A stretch of DNA of 64,000 bases from Saccharomycopsis crataegensis. Taxonomy: Eukaryota; Ascomycota; Saccharomycetes; Ascoideales; Saccharomycopsidaceae. Each line of letters starts with the position of its first letter. Position 1 is the first letter of the stretch. The notes under the pieces were generated by a model. That model ran no database searches. It had not been told where the DNA came from and was given only the letters and a program-made list of their open reading frames with translations. The DNA lies in the NCBI RefSeq assembly GCF_037102585.1, contig NW_027043829.1, positions 1,550,001 to 1,614,000 of the forward strand, written 5' to 3'. This document shows, piece by piece, positions 29,710-40,204 of this stretch. A program made the translations under genes and the position numbers.

Positions 29710-32700
29710 TTAGAAAAGATTCCGAAGATTCATATTTGAGAGGCTCTGCTTTATAGACTTCTTTCCATTTTCATTGGAAGCCCCGTTATTAATTTTATCT
29801 TCTCCGTTATTTATGACTGGGTTCTGGAGGTTGCTGATTTTTCTCTTCTTTTGACGTGCTGGGTGATACTTCACACGATTATTGACAATATCAGAATATG
29901 GGTTCCCAGGATCAAAATAGAATGGACATACATCAACCAGAGAGGTACCAGTAGATGAGATCATGGAAGACGAGCTTGACTCATTCAACCCATACGGAGA
30001 TAATCCAGAAGTAGCAGAACCAGAAACAGCAGAGCCACAACCAGAGACGGAATGTGATGCCAGTGGAGAAGGGCTATGAGATGTTTTCTCGACAGCAAGC
30101 GAAGACTTTTTATGTCTCAAGTAAGTCATATGATTGCCTTTGGAGTTATGATGGATGGTTAGGTTATTTGATTTGGAAGATGTGAAACCCGAAATCTCTT
30201 TTGTAAACAGTGATATGCTTGGTTTGATAGAATTGCTGGTAAATTTATTAATTTGGGCGTTGATACTTTTGAAAGTCATCAGCAATCCATGTGGCAGAAT
30301 TTTTTGATTTTCATATTCTAAAGAATCATTTCCATTTGTACCAGCGCTACCTGTGCTGTCCATACTGTCCATGCCATTTTTTTGGTTAGCAGGCAATGTA
30401 TCACCAGAGACATCCTTCATATTGAAGAGTTCCTGCCCATCGCAAACAGGAGCAACAATATCAATCTTAGACTTGGAGGTCAAAGGTGTTTGATTATTAG
30501 CGCAAATAGTTGCTGTAGTGTTGCTATTGATTTTAGGCTGCAAGTTTCTTCCTAAGAGGGTATGATCACTTACCAAATCACTCTTGTCTGAAGTTATAGA
30601 AAATACCTCGAAAAGAGATTTAACATTCAATGATGATCCAAGAGACCGGAGCTGAGGTGTAGAAAATTCATTTTTGAGAGATGCAGATTGCTGGTTATCA
30701 GTAACTGACACGCAACCTGATACATTGCTTGAATCATTTTTAAATTCACATGCCTCATCATCATTAACAACGGGCTCTGGAGCTTTGAAGTAATCTGACT
30801 CAAGAGGCTTTAGATTTTTGTTATTAAGGGAAGATCCATCAAATGTAGAAGGAATCAGAGGACTAGCTGGTTCAGACCTCTTATTAAAAAAATTGAGCCC
30901 TTTTGGAGCAGACGGCCAATATAAATTTGTAAGAGCGGGTGAATTAATAGGAGAGTTAGATGGCATTTGAGCAGGATCACGATTGAGATAAGTGTTCATG
31001 CTCTGGTCAGTGGCATCCTCAAGAAATTTATTATTATTAAGGAGGAAATCCCTATGTTGCATTGGTCCCGATGAATTATTTCGTGAATTTGAAGCTAAAG
31101 ACAGTTGACGAATTTTTGACAAATTATCAAAAGAAAATGACAGATTGACATCTGATGGAGTTGGAGAACTAAGTGATGTGGTGGTGTTGTGTGAAAAGAT
31201 TGGGTTTAGATCGTCACGTACCAGAGATGAAATGGTGGATTTGGGATAATCTTCTAGATACTGTTGAGGAAAAATTGGTTGAGGTGGAGCCAGATTATTG
31301 ATTTGTGAATCTAATTGTTTCTCATCTTCACTGAAGAAATATTCCACCTCATTATCATGAATCCTGGAAGATATCATTGCTTCTTGAAGATGCTTTACTT
31401 CATCATCTTCCTCTAAAATACCGCTGTTTAATGATACAGAGGAGTCATCTAAGAAAGCAGTAATACGAGAATACCCTTCCGCAGTGAAAAAGTCAACCAG
31501 ATTGCTATCATCATCAGAATCAACATTATGTGAGATATCGAGTTTCTTTGCTGCGGCAGTAATGGCGGTTTGTTCATCTGGATTTTCCTTTGAAAATTTT
31601 AGCCCATTGTGCTTATCATCAACATTTTCATTTTTCATTTCCAATTCAGTACCTCTGGTATCTTCATCACAAGCAATTAGATCTTGGATATTGCCGACAC
31701 TGCTAGTTGTTGATATATGATTATAACGAGGATTTGTAGATGTATTATTGGTATATCTAGAAACTTCAGTATCATCACCATCACCCAAAACTATGGTAGT
31801 ATTGGTGGCTAGCGATGTTCGAGCGCCCCGGCTTGATGTTGTCATGAGGCGATGTAACGATTCGTTTCTAGAAAGGCTGGATGATGACAAAAGACGATGT
31901 AATAAATGAGTTGGTTGTGTTGAATTTGAGTTTTCTGGCAATTTATGAGGAGTCGATTGAGGAGTTGAGTCTTTGGAGGAAGTAACAAGAGGTTGTTCAG
32001 GTTCCGGAGGCTGACTGGCCTGTAGATTGTCATAAATGACCTGGACGATATCATCTACGTTTCTTTCGGAGTATCGGAGAGCATTTTCTGCTAAAAACTT
32101 GTAGTAATAGTTACCATAACTCAGATCATCCGCTGATATAAACATGAATGGGCGAAATTCGGAGCTAAGATCCTGGTCATAATAATAATCAAAAACTTGA
32201 GGAGGAGCCCATTCAGAAAGACGTTGAATATTTTCGAGATACGCCATGTCACGAATGACAATCTGGTTCAAAAGGCCCAAATCTTTGAAGTAAGCGCCAA
32301 CAGCCTGCTCAGACTCAGAATAAGATGGAAGACTATTGTCTATATCATCTATTGGTTGCTCGGGAAATATTAGTTGGCCATGTGAAAGTTGAAGTTTTGG
32401 ATCTAGTTGATGATAAAATAAATCGTAGCCTGTGTCAAGAATAGGAATCGTATCATGGTCATATGGAGAACTTGGTGTTTTCGATGTGCCAGTTTCTTTG
32501 AGGATTTTTGGTAATTGTTTACCCACTGCATGGGCATATCTTATAGCGCTAATAAGTGATGCAATATCAATTGTTCTTCGGCGAGATTTAGATGATATTA
32601 GAAGCCTAGAATAAGATAACCCCAAGTTCAGGTTTTGGGCATGGAACAATATCTCAACCGACGAATCAGGATTGCCAATCAGGCATTTTTCAACCTGTTT

Positions 32701-32982
32701 TATTGGTAGCCCAAAGGCATAGGAAAGCTGGAAAGATTTCTCGGCAAATGGGATGACAATAATTCTGAGGGTCGTAAGATAAACAAGACAATATTGATGA
32801 TCAGATTTTGCATAGAAGTCGAATAAACAAGATGGCGAAGGTTGTTGCAGAATTTCTTGGAATGGTATAGAAATACCTAACGAGGAAGGATTCGTGGGTA
32901 GTAAAACACACAGCCTTACTGGAGTGAGCTTGAGGATAAGCTCCTGGGGAAAAAGGATTGGTTTGGGGATAGCAAAGCTCAT
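29710..32982 (-). CDS. Large orphan protein with N-terminal GRAM/PH-like region
   Basis: A 1090-residue protein I do not recognise. The frame stays open upstream of 32982 but without ATG, so the start is ATG at 32982 (MSFAIPKPILFP). Residues about 5-150 alternate beta strands and contain the GRAM-like pattern CLVYLTTLRIIVIP followed by a hydrophobic FGLPIKQVEKC, as in WBP2-type or other membrane-binding PH-fold domains. A stretch LPSYSESE (about 230) and a helical part to about 335 follow. Residues 340-1090 are Ser/Asn/Asp-rich and probably disordered, with many SP/TP sites. A basic C-terminus closes the protein. The upstream IES6 gene is also on the minus strand. Role unknown; lipid binding or scaffolding is a guess. 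Confidence 0.6.
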   Translation of the reverse strand: MSFAIPKPILFPQELILKLTPVRLCVLLPTNPSSLGISIPFQEILQQPSPSCLFDFYAKSDHQYCLVYLTTLRIIVIPFAEKSFQLSYAFGLPIKQVEKCLIGNPDSSVEILFHAQNLNLGLSYSRLLISSKSRRRTIDIASLISAIRYAHAVGKQLPKILKETGTSKTPSSPYDHDTIPILDTGYDLFYHQLDPKLQLSHGQLIFPEQPIDDIDNSLPSYSESEQAVGAYFKDLGLLNQIVIRDMAYLENIQRLSEWAPPQVFDYYYDQDLSSEFRPFMFISADDLSYGNYYYKFLAENALRYSERNVDDIVQVIYDNLQASQPPEPEQPLVTSSKDSTPQSTPHKLPENSNSTQPTHLLHRLLSSSSLSRNESLHRLMTTSSRGARTSLATNTTIVLGDGDDTEVSRYTNNTSTNPRYNHISTTSSVGNIQDLIACDEDTRGTELEMKNENVDDKHNGLKFSKENPDEQTAITAAAKKLDISHNVDSDDDSNLVDFFTAEGYSRITAFLDDSSVSLNSGILEEDDEVKHLQEAMISSRIHDNEVEYFFSEDEKQLDSQINNLAPPQPIFPQQYLEDYPKSTISSLVRDDLNPIFSHNTTTSLSSPTPSDVNLSFSFDNLSKIRQLSLASNSRNNSSGPMQHRDFLLNNNKFLEDATDQSMNTYLNRDPAQMPSNSPINSPALTNLYWPSAPKGLNFFNKRSEPASPLIPSTFDGSSLNNKNLKPLESDYFKAPEPVVNDDEACEFKNDSSNVSGCVSVTDNQQSASLKNEFSTPQLRSLGSSLNVKSLFEVFSITSDKSDLVSDHTLLGRNLQPKINSNTTATICANNQTPLTSKSKIDIVAPVCDGQELFNMKDVSGDTLPANQKNGMDSMDSTGSAGTNGNDSLEYENQKILPHGLLMTFKSINAQINKFTSNSIKPSISLFTKEISGFTSSKSNNLTIHHNSKGNHMTYLRHKKSSLAVEKTSHSPSPLASHSVSGCGSAVSGSATSGLSPYGLNESSSSSMISSTGTSLVDVCPFYFDPGNPYSDIVNNRVKYHPARQKKRKISNLQNPVINNGEDKINNGASNENGKKSIKQSLSNMNLRNLF

Positions 32983-33399
32983 TGAAGGAGCTGAATATAT
33001 ATGGTACAAGCCGGAGAGTGATGGTCCAAGATGCTTAATTAACGAATGAGCTGTGTGTCCATAAAATAAATAACGAAGGATAGTGAAAGAAGATGGTAAA
33101 GATTGAAAGCAACCAAACAAAGATGTTTTCTATAATACAACAACTTCCATGAAATGAGTGAAAGGAGAGACTGTGGAGCGGTTGTGTTGTTGCTGGACGT
33201 GTGAGTATGTTATGGATTAAGGGCGGATTCCCTCTTTAAAATCTTTGGTTTATGTCCATGGCACCCTGAAACAACTAACCGCGCTACATACACTACAAGA
33301 GCAACCAAAGCTTGTATTTCTCTCATGAAAGAAGGCGAATTGAATAATAGAGAAAAAGATATATATATATATTACAGAACATTTATGAGTACAAGTAGA
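32983..33399. other. Intergenic between IES6 and the GRAM-like gene
   Basis: 417 bp holding the 3' end of IES6 and the promoter of the downstream minus-strand gene. A short (AT)n run lies at about 33360-33371. No further feature. Confidence 0.35.
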
Positions 33400-33765
33400 T
33401 CATTTAAGAACAACGTTGGCGTTTCTGAGCTCCAAGTATTGCTGGTCCACCCCTTGGGCCATGGTGCGCACTACCTGGTAAACTTCGGCGTTGGCAAACC
33501 GTAGTCCACTCGATGGGGCCTTGTAGTGTCCTTTGAGCCCAGTGATATCGCAATAATGTTTTTGTGGTCTCAACGGTGGGTATGCTTCTACTGAGAAGTA
33601 GGTAACGGCGTCAACAGGAAGGGTGAGTGTGGCGAGTCTCTTTTGTTCATCCAGAACCAACTGACGATGAGGCTTGTGACGACGCAGAGGATTGTATTTT
33701 GGGTTCTTGAACGACAAGGGCCGATTAATGGCAGCAGAAACCACCGTATCACTGAGAGAGGACAT
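33400..33765 (-). CDS. IES6: INO80 chromatin-remodelling complex subunit Ies6
   Basis: The product is 121 residues with ATG at 33765; an in-frame ATG at 33894 would add 43 residues. Ies6 with Arp5 forms a module that couples INO80 ATPase activity to nucleosome sliding. The YL1-C domain is clear: PPLRPQKHYCDITGLKGHYK, then GLRFANAEVYQVV and the end QYLELRNANVVLK, close to yeast Ies6. The N-terminal RRHKPHRQLVLDEQKR also matches it. At the CTG codon for residue 38 (RQLV-x-DEQKR), my recollection of the yeast protein has Ser, which may be informative about CUG decoding. It is divergent from the fibronectin-III gene, 226 bp apart. Confidence 0.92.
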   Translation of the reverse strand: MSSLSDTVVSAAINRPLSFKNPKYNPLRRHKPHRQLVLDEQKRLATLTLPVDAVTYFSVEAYPPLRPQKHYCDITGLKGHYKAPSSGLRFANAEVYQVVRTMAQGVDQQYLELRNANVVLK

Positions 33766-33991
33766 CTTTTTGTTTAGTTTAATTGCAACACGTCCTATTT
33801 GGAAGTTCCCGCGTTCTGTCATCGGTCCAGTTTGAAGGGATTTTTTTCCCGTCCTTTGGTTATGAGCCTTCTGAGCTGGGCGATAAAATATCACTGACGC
33901 TGAAAGAAGAAGTAGCAGTAGCAGAACGACTCATCAACAGAAACCAAACGAGTTAATATAGCACAACACTACCCGCAAAGAATCATCCTGA

Positions 33992-36900
33992 ATGATTGCG
34001 CAATTTATTTGTGTGGCTCTTGCACTATTATGGCTCTGGTCCCGGCTTCGCGCCATCTACGCCATCCCAATTATCAAGCTTATAAAGGGTCTTGCCGTCA
34101 ATGTTCCTCGAGTGCCTATCGTTTCTATCAACGAGCTCACTCCTTCCAGAGTCTCCTTCCGTTGGGATCCAACCTTTGAATCTGGAACTCATCATGAAAT
34201 TCATCTTAATGGAGCATTAATTGGGGTTGCCGACTACAATCAAACCAGTTGTGTGTTACGAAGTTTGCGTCCGGATTCCTTTTATCAAATCGACGTTGTG
34301 GCCAAGAACTCTGCTGGTTTCAGATCAAAAAGTGCCACTGTTTATGTGAAAACTCTTAGGTCCAGCGCCTATGTTGCCAATGGTCTTGAGAACCCAAAAA
34401 ATATTGTGACTTTCTTGACTACCGACTCGCATCTTGACGTGAAGCGTCACGGCGCTGCCAATGCTTTCCGATCAAGATCAAATACTCTCATGGCTGTTGG
34501 TGGGATTTCGCCCTTAGTCATTGCAAATGGCCATGGTAATGGCACTGTAACCCATTCTCTGTCAAAGGAAGATATACGCGAAAGATTTTTCATTGAGATT
34601 GAGGAGCTTAGAAGAACTTTAGAAGAAGGCCAAGAAGATCTCCGAATCATTATAGAACAACAATCTACGGCTATAAAGGAGTTCCAAGAGAAGAAAACTT
34701 TTTTCACAGAAGAGAGAGATCGTCAAAGGGAAATGAAGAGAAGTGGTGATCGTACCAGGCATTCAATTCGTGCTCAGGGAAAAGTTTTAGAAGAAAACGC
34801 AAGATATGCAAAGAAAGAATTAGATACCATACAAAATGAAATCAAAATGCTAGAAACTGATATGAAATCTAAAAATAAGGAGATGGAATGGTGGAGTGAA
34901 CAAATGAAATTTTTTGAAAATAAACAACGATCCATTGAGGTTGAAGGCCCATCTAGAAAGAAGAAGCTTGAAGGTGTGATATCTGTGCTTATGACAGAAG
35001 TTAAACAATCACAATTAGAAAACTCTAAACTTGAAGAGTTGGTCAGAAGTAAAAACCAGCAGCGCCGTCAGAAGGAAAAATCGTACGATGAAATCGCAGC
35101 ATTGTTTAAAAAGTTTCCAACTAATTTAAAAGATAATAAAGCTATTCAGTCATCTCTCGAAACTCTCAAAGAACTTGATCAGACGATTTATGATCTTGTG
35201 GCGCCTGAAGTCACTATTGATATTACTTCTGAGAAGCAATGGTACATAGATCAGCAGCGCGAAGTTACACATTGCACCAGTGTTTATGGTACTTTCCATG
35301 AAGCCAAGGAGCGGTTAGCCAAATTAACTCAAAGAACGGTGGACAGAAAACTTGATACAATCAACCGCGAAGCTAGTGAATTAGAACAACAACAAAAGAT
35401 TCAACAGCAGCAAATACAGCAGCAATTACAACAACAACTCCAACTACCCCAAAACCAATTGTCAGCTTTCACCAGTAACAGTAATGGTTCAACACCAAAT
35501 AATAATAACAACGTGATCTTAGGTACCAGCTCGTTACCGCAATTATCTCTGTCACAAGTACCTCAAAGCCAGAGCTCAACCAACATGATTCAGAATTCGC
35601 AAGCCAATTATAACTCAGATTTGAGGATCTTTACTGGAGCTGATACCTCAAATGATGGTGTCTGGAATTCAATACTTGATGGGAACAAGCTCATGACCAA
35701 CCAAAGCACACCAATGTTCAGTAATAATAAAATGGGTATTGATTCTCGTGATCCATTGGAATCACCATCGGTAGAAACGTATCTCCCTGCAAATCTTTTC
35801 GATAATGGTCTAAGTGAGAATCTTATTGAAGATTTCCGTCAGTACCGCCATAACATTGAAACTGGCCCAGTTTCCACGACCACCAATACACAGTTTTTGA
35901 ACACTATTAGTACCCCGGTATTGACAAATTCGCATGTCGCATCAGTTGATCCTGTGATGAGAACTTCAAGTTCTGGTATAGCTCTTGATAGTATGAGCCC
36001 TCTGGATAATTCATCAACTGATATCAATACCCTGGCGTTAAATCCACAATTTAAAAATCATGAGAGATCATTTAGTGGATTCAGTCAAACTAGCAGCATA
36101 TCAGCCTCTTCTGGTGGTGATCAACACCATCAAAATCACAGGCTTCATTTGCAAAAGCGTAACCGTTTATCAGGAGGCGGCGACTCTCCAATCACGCAAG
36201 TGGTAACTTTGGACCAACCTAAAGATGATGCAAATGGCCATTCCAGTTCAATTACTTCAGCATTTTCGCCAAAACGGCTTTTTAGCTTCAACAGACGATT
36301 GTCCAGTGGTGTCACAGGACACGTCAACGGGGTTCCTAATTCAAGTATTGCAAATTTTGTGGGCACCTCAGAACTTCAGCTTGAAAATGGTGTGGAGATG
36401 GTGACTAATGCAAACTTCTTCCCAGAGATTGATATTCTGCCACCGCCATCGGCCAATGGTAATTCCAGCAGGTTCTTTGGTCACAAGAGAAATGCATCTA
36501 CAACCGATGATGATGGGAAATCTGAGAATAATAATGTGGATGGACTTGATAAAGCAGAGTCTGGTGGTATCCGGATGAGCCGCTTCTTTGGCCGCAAAAA
36601 TGAACTGGCGAAATTAACTCCAGTTCTTTCCCTTAACACCACCACAGAAGCAATGGGTTATCCAATGACAAATTCTGAATCTAACACTACCAGTGCTCCT
36701 ATGGGATATGACGAATCGTTATCACAATTTTTTGCCCCATCATCATCGCTTAGGGTGGGACGTGACAGAAGCGGTAGTATCAACAGTGGTATTCTGATTC
36801 CACAGTCGTTCCATACTGCCAATATCAACCCTTGGGCTGCCCCAACCCATCCTGATCAAAGTTCGACATCTTTGTCTATGTTCTATCCAACGTCTTCTAA

Positions 36901-37759
36901 TCAGCTATTACCAATCACCAGTCATGATTCTGCTAATGCTAATATTTCAACGGTGTCACAACCGCAAGTTGCTAACTCTGCTGGTACTAGTTGGTCACTA
37001 TTCCACATAAACCGTGGTCTGAACCCTAATAATAATGGCAGCATTGTCGACACCGTGAAAGATGAACCAGAATCTCCACTGTTAGGGACACCAAAAAGCC
37101 CGAGCTCTGCCAGCAGAATACCATTCTTCCGTCGTGAAAAGGATAAACAACATTCGGTTACCGTGGCGAGTCCATTAGGTATGGGTTCGGAAATTGTCCT
37201 GCCAATTTCTCCTAGCGTGCCACAACCCATTTCGATTCCGGATATTCAATTGAATTCGCCCCCAAGTGCCTCGGTAGTGTCGCTGCCAACGCAAAAGAAG
37301 CGAAAGAGCATCTTTTCTTTCTCCAAATCTAACAAAAATGATGTGGCTGCTAGTCTTGCGGAAATGCTACCGTCAGGCGGGTCGACTTCTTCTTTAGAGA
37401 ATGCAATCATTGATTATAGTCCAGATATTGACTCTACCATGACAGATCAAGACCTCAATGATGAACAATCTAGCCAAGGTGGTGCCAGCGCGCATTCCCA
37501 TAACTTATCATCATCGGCGACCACTGTGGGAGGGGGAGTAGAAAAAAGTTCTTCCAAAGCGTCCAAGTTATTTCCTAAAAGCATGCGAAGTCTTGGAATT
37601 GCTAGACGTAGTAGTAGCACCAGTCAAGCAGTATCTATTGGTACCGGGGTTTCGAGTGTTGGGGCTACTAGTTTTGGAGGTGATGGCGGGGAAACTGGGT
37701 CAGTTGGTACTGGTAAAAGTGGACATACTGATCTGAAGTTTATTAGTATTGTGGAGTGA
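33992..37759 (+). CDS. Membrane-anchored fibronectin type III / coiled-coil protein
   Basis: A 1255-residue protein. An N-terminal hydrophobic helix at about residues 4-23 suggests a signal anchor. A fibronectin type III domain spans about 40-125, with VSFRWDP near its start, LRPDSFYQIDVVAKNSAG in its E-F strands and a closing VYVKTL. A long coiled coil runs from about 190 to 365 (for example FFIEIEELRRTLEEGQEDL) and a poly-Gln-rich patch at about 465-485. The rest is Ser/Asn-rich with repeated SRFFG[HR]K-type peptides and several SP/TP sites, including RKRKSIFSFSKSN. I know similar uncharacterised fungal proteins with one FN3 domain, but no assigned role. It could be an ER or Golgi membrane scaffold. 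Confidence 0.7.
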   Translation: MIAQFICVALALLWLWSRLRAIYAIPIIKLIKGLAVNVPRVPIVSINELTPSRVSFRWDPTFESGTHHEIHLNGALIGVADYNQTSCVLRSLRPDSFYQIDVVAKNSAGFRSKSATVYVKTLRSSAYVANGLENPKNIVTFLTTDSHLDVKRHGAANAFRSRSNTLMAVGGISPLVIANGHGNGTVTHSLSKEDIRERFFIEIEELRRTLEEGQEDLRIIIEQQSTAIKEFQEKKTFFTEERDRQREMKRSGDRTRHSIRAQGKVLEENARYAKKELDTIQNEIKMLETDMKSKNKEMEWWSEQMKFFENKQRSIEVEGPSRKKKLEGVISVLMTEVKQSQLENSKLEELVRSKNQQRRQKEKSYDEIAALFKKFPTNLKDNKAIQSSLETLKELDQTIYDLVAPEVTIDITSEKQWYIDQQREVTHCTSVYGTFHEAKERLAKLTQRTVDRKLDTINREASELEQQQKIQQQQIQQQLQQQLQLPQNQLSAFTSNSNGSTPNNNNNVILGTSSLPQLSLSQVPQSQSSTNMIQNSQANYNSDLRIFTGADTSNDGVWNSILDGNKLMTNQSTPMFSNNKMGIDSRDPLESPSVETYLPANLFDNGLSENLIEDFRQYRHNIETGPVSTTTNTQFLNTISTPVLTNSHVASVDPVMRTSSSGIALDSMSPLDNSSTDINTLALNPQFKNHERSFSGFSQTSSISASSGGDQHHQNHRLHLQKRNRLSGGGDSPITQVVTLDQPKDDANGHSSSITSAFSPKRLFSFNRRLSSGVTGHVNGVPNSSIANFVGTSELQLENGVEMVTNANFFPEIDILPPPSANGNSSRFFGHKRNASTTDDDGKSENNNVDGLDKAESGGIRMSRFFGRKNELAKLTPVLSLNTTTEAMGYPMTNSESNTTSAPMGYDESLSQFFAPSSSLRVGRDRSGSINSGILIPQSFHTANINPWAAPTHPDQSSTSLSMFYPTSSNQLLPITSHDSANANISTVSQPQVANSAGTSWSLFHINRGLNPNNNGSIVDTVKDEPESPLLGTPKSPSSASRIPFFRREKDKQHSVTVASPLGMGSEIVLPISPSVPQPISIPDIQLNSPPSASVVSLPTQKKRKSIFSFSKSNKNDVAASLAEMLPSGGSTSSLENAIIDYSPDIDSTMTDQDLNDEQSSQGGASAHSHNLSSSATTVGGGVEKSSSKASKLFPKSMRSLGIARRSSSTSQAVSIGTGVSSVGATSFGGDGGETGSVGTGKSGHTDLKFISIVE

Positions 37760-38038
37760 TTCATATATGGATCTCTATATTATTCTACATTTATATGGTG
37801 TATGTGTATATTCATTTAGTATTCGTAATATACATTGCCTGCTTTTACTTCTTTTACAAATTTCAAAATTTCATATAGATATTTCTACGACCTCACGAAT
37901 GGGAAATGAATTCATCTTTTTTTTTTTTTTTTCATTTTCACTTTTCTTCTCTATAGGTGAATCGCACTATTTAATTGAATTTTTCTTTTTATTTAGGAAA
38001 AAAAAAAAGAAGTGTAAATATAATATAAAAAACCTCCA

Positions 38039-38653
38039 CTACTGTTGGCCATTCCAGACTTCCACCACCTCCACGATCGATTTATCCAATTTCTTGCTAC
38101 TAATCACCGCGTTCTCATCTAATGGTTGGAAAGGATTGCAGATTAATCGGAGGTAGGCTTTATGAATGTTTTTGAAGATCCCGTCCAACGATTTCCCCAC
38201 ATCCCCACCTCCAACGCCAATGAACCCACCTCCATTACCACTACCACCGCTTTCCTCAGAAATAACTCCTGCACCTCTTGCTCCTGCTCCATGGGTGGCG
38301 GTCCCCACCACGATCTTGAGCCCAGTGTTGGTCTCGTACCCGTATACCGAGATCCCATCCTCGACGAAAAGTAACGAACAATTCTGATCAACCAGACTTG
38401 GCTCATAAAGCGCCGAGCTAAACACATCAAGCGCCATATTCAGAAGGAAATTATACTTGAGTAATTCGTTGGCACTCCTCGAATCGACAAAACATGGCAG
38501 AGCGTCAACAGTATCACCAGAAGTAGTCGCCTTGTCATCATCTTGGATTTCTGACTCTCCTTGACTCAGCTTCTCAAACGGAGAAAATTTCTGGATATGC
38601 AATGGCCGATTATCCCTCGTTATAAGTGCGACAAAGTATATTGGAGCCCCCAT
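38039..38653 (-). CDS. TCA17: TRAPP-associated protein Tca17 (TRAPPC2L, sedlin fold)
   Basis: A 204-residue longin/sedlin-fold subunit that helps assemble or stabilise the TRAPP II tethering complex in Golgi traffic. The start MGAPIYFVALITRDNRPLHIQKF, the middle LLKYNFLLNMALDVF and the segment SLLFVEDGISVYGYETNTGLKIVVG match the TRAPPC2L pattern. The end, FKNIHKAYLRLICNPFQPL, is the usual final helix. It is longer than yeast Tca17 (152) because of a polar insert near 32-50 and a Gly-rich loop at about 121-152. It is convergent with the FN3 gene. Confidence 0.88.
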   Translation of the reverse strand: MGAPIYFVALITRDNRPLHIQKFSPFEKLSQGESEIQDDDKATTSGDTVDALPCFVDSRSANELLKYNFLLNMALDVFSSALYEPSLVDQNCSLLFVEDGISVYGYETNTGLKIVVGTATHGAGARGAGVISEESGGSGNGGGFIGVGGGDVGKSLDGIFKNIHKAYLRLICNPFQPLDENAVISSKKLDKSIVEVVEVWNGQQ

Positions 38654-39592
38654 AGTTGGTTATTGATGGTATATGTGTATGTGTGTTTGTATGTATGTAC
38701 GTATGTATGTATGTATCTATGATCTGGTTCAACCGAGGATAGCTAAAACTTTCCTGGCAATACTTTCCGATACCAAGAAAAATGAATGCCACTGAAAAAT
38801 GCAATTCTTATTTGCTAGCCTTCACAAACGGAAAGAACAATAACAAATAAATGTGATTTCCTCGGGTCACACTGAACACCTCATCAATGTGCACGTCAAA
38901 AAAAAAAAAAAAAAAAAAATGGCCCCAATAAAACGGTTACCCGACGTCATGAGCATTTTCACAAGTCAATTCAACACTTCCGCTCCCAATAATATTATCA
39001 TCATATCATTAGTCATATATAGTTATTCCAATTATAATTGAACAACTTGCTTGTATATAGATAAATTTATTAATTATGAGAGGACGATAAAATAGTAATA
39101 AAAAGTAAAGACAGCAAAAAAGAACAATATAGTAATTGTGGGGCAAAAAAAAAAAAAAAAAAACTAAAGATAAATATAAAAAGTTGTGACAAAAAAAAAT
39201 TACACTTACTTCAAAAGTGGTAACAAAAAAATAAAAAAATAAGTGATATGATAATCATAAAAAAGCAATAAAGGATGAAGGTTTAATCAACAACAGCACA
39301 CCCAAAAATAAGAATGGAATATTACCAGCCCAGTTGATCATGCTTTGATTGAATAAGAAAGAGAAACATAATGACAAAGCCTGGCTTAGATGTTAAAAAA
39401 TAGTAGTGGTAATTTGCAAATAAGTCTAAAAAAAAAAAGGAATGAAAAAGAAGTAGAGTTGCTGGTACAACAAAAAAGTAGTAATAAAGCAGAGGAAAAA
39501 TCAATTCTCCTGCAATCATTATTCACACTCAACCTTGTCTCCTAGCTTCTTGTTTTATTCTTTGGTTTCCTTGTTGTTGTTTTTTTAGTTGC
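38654..39592. promoter_or_regulatory. TCA17 promoter and RHO1 3' region
   Basis: 940 bp between two minus-strand genes. It contains a (GTAT)n-type microsatellite at 38671-38720 just upstream of TCA17 and long A runs at about 38899-38919 and 39146-39164. I see no gene. Confidence 0.4.
38671..38720. repeat. (GTAT)n-rich microsatellite
   Basis: An imperfect GTAT/GTGT tetranucleotide run begins about 18 bp upstream of the TCA17 ATG, so it probably lies in the 5' leader. Confidence 0.75.
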
Positions 39593-40204
39593 TTATAAAA
39601 TTGTACACTTCTTCTTACCACTGCTCTTGCTACCACTCTTACCATCCTTGGTCATCAAAGAGGCTCTGGTGGCACTTTCGAAAACCTCCTTGACACCTTG
39701 GCCAGTTCTGGCAGAACATTCCAAGTATTTTTGAGCACCAATCTTGTCAGCAACACTTTGACCTTCAGCAGAGGAAACTGGTTGTTGAGAGTTTTGTCTC
39801 AATTTTTCAATGGTAGATGGATCGTTTCTCAAATCACATTTACAGCCAACCAAGATGATTGGGACACCTTGACAGAAGTGCAAGACTTCGGAAATCCACT
39901 TTTCTTGAACGTTATCAAGCGAATCTGGCAAGTCAACGGCAAAACAGATCAAGACAACGTTGGTGTCTGGGTAAGACAATGGTCTAAGACGATCGTAATC
40001 TTCTTGACCAGCGGTATCCCAAAGAGCCAATTCGACTCTTCTACCATCGACTTCGACGTCAGCAACATAACTTTCAAAGACAGTTGGGACGTAAACTTCT
40101 GGGAAAGTACCCTTGGAGAAAACAATCAATAAACAAGTTTTACCACAGGCACCGTCACCAACGATAACCAATTTTCTTCTAATTTCAGCGTTTGGAGGAG
40201 CCAT
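39593..40204 (-). CDS. RHO1: Rho1 GTPase
   Basis: A 203-residue small GTPase, master regulator of cell-wall integrity: it activates glucan synthase (Fks), protein kinase C (Pkc1) and formin-driven actin polarity at the plasma membrane. All G motifs are present: GDGACGKT at 17-24, effector loop [37 protein letters not shown] and ECSARTG. The tail is [15 protein letters not shown], with a polybasic stretch and the geranylgeranylation box CTIL. Identity to yeast Rho1 is very high in the core. It has a long upstream region (1.45 kb) with a possible leader intron. Confidence 0.97.
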   Translation of the reverse strand: MAPPNAEIRRKLVIVGDGACGKTCLLIVFSKGTFPEVYVPTVFESYVADVEVDGRRVELALWDTAGQEDYDRLRPLSYPDTNVVLICFAVDLPDSLDNVQEKWISEVLHFCQGVPIILVGCKCDLRNDPSTIEKLRQNSQQPVSSAEGQSVADKIGAQKYLECSARTGQGVKEVFESATRASLMTKDGKSGSKSSGKKKCTIL

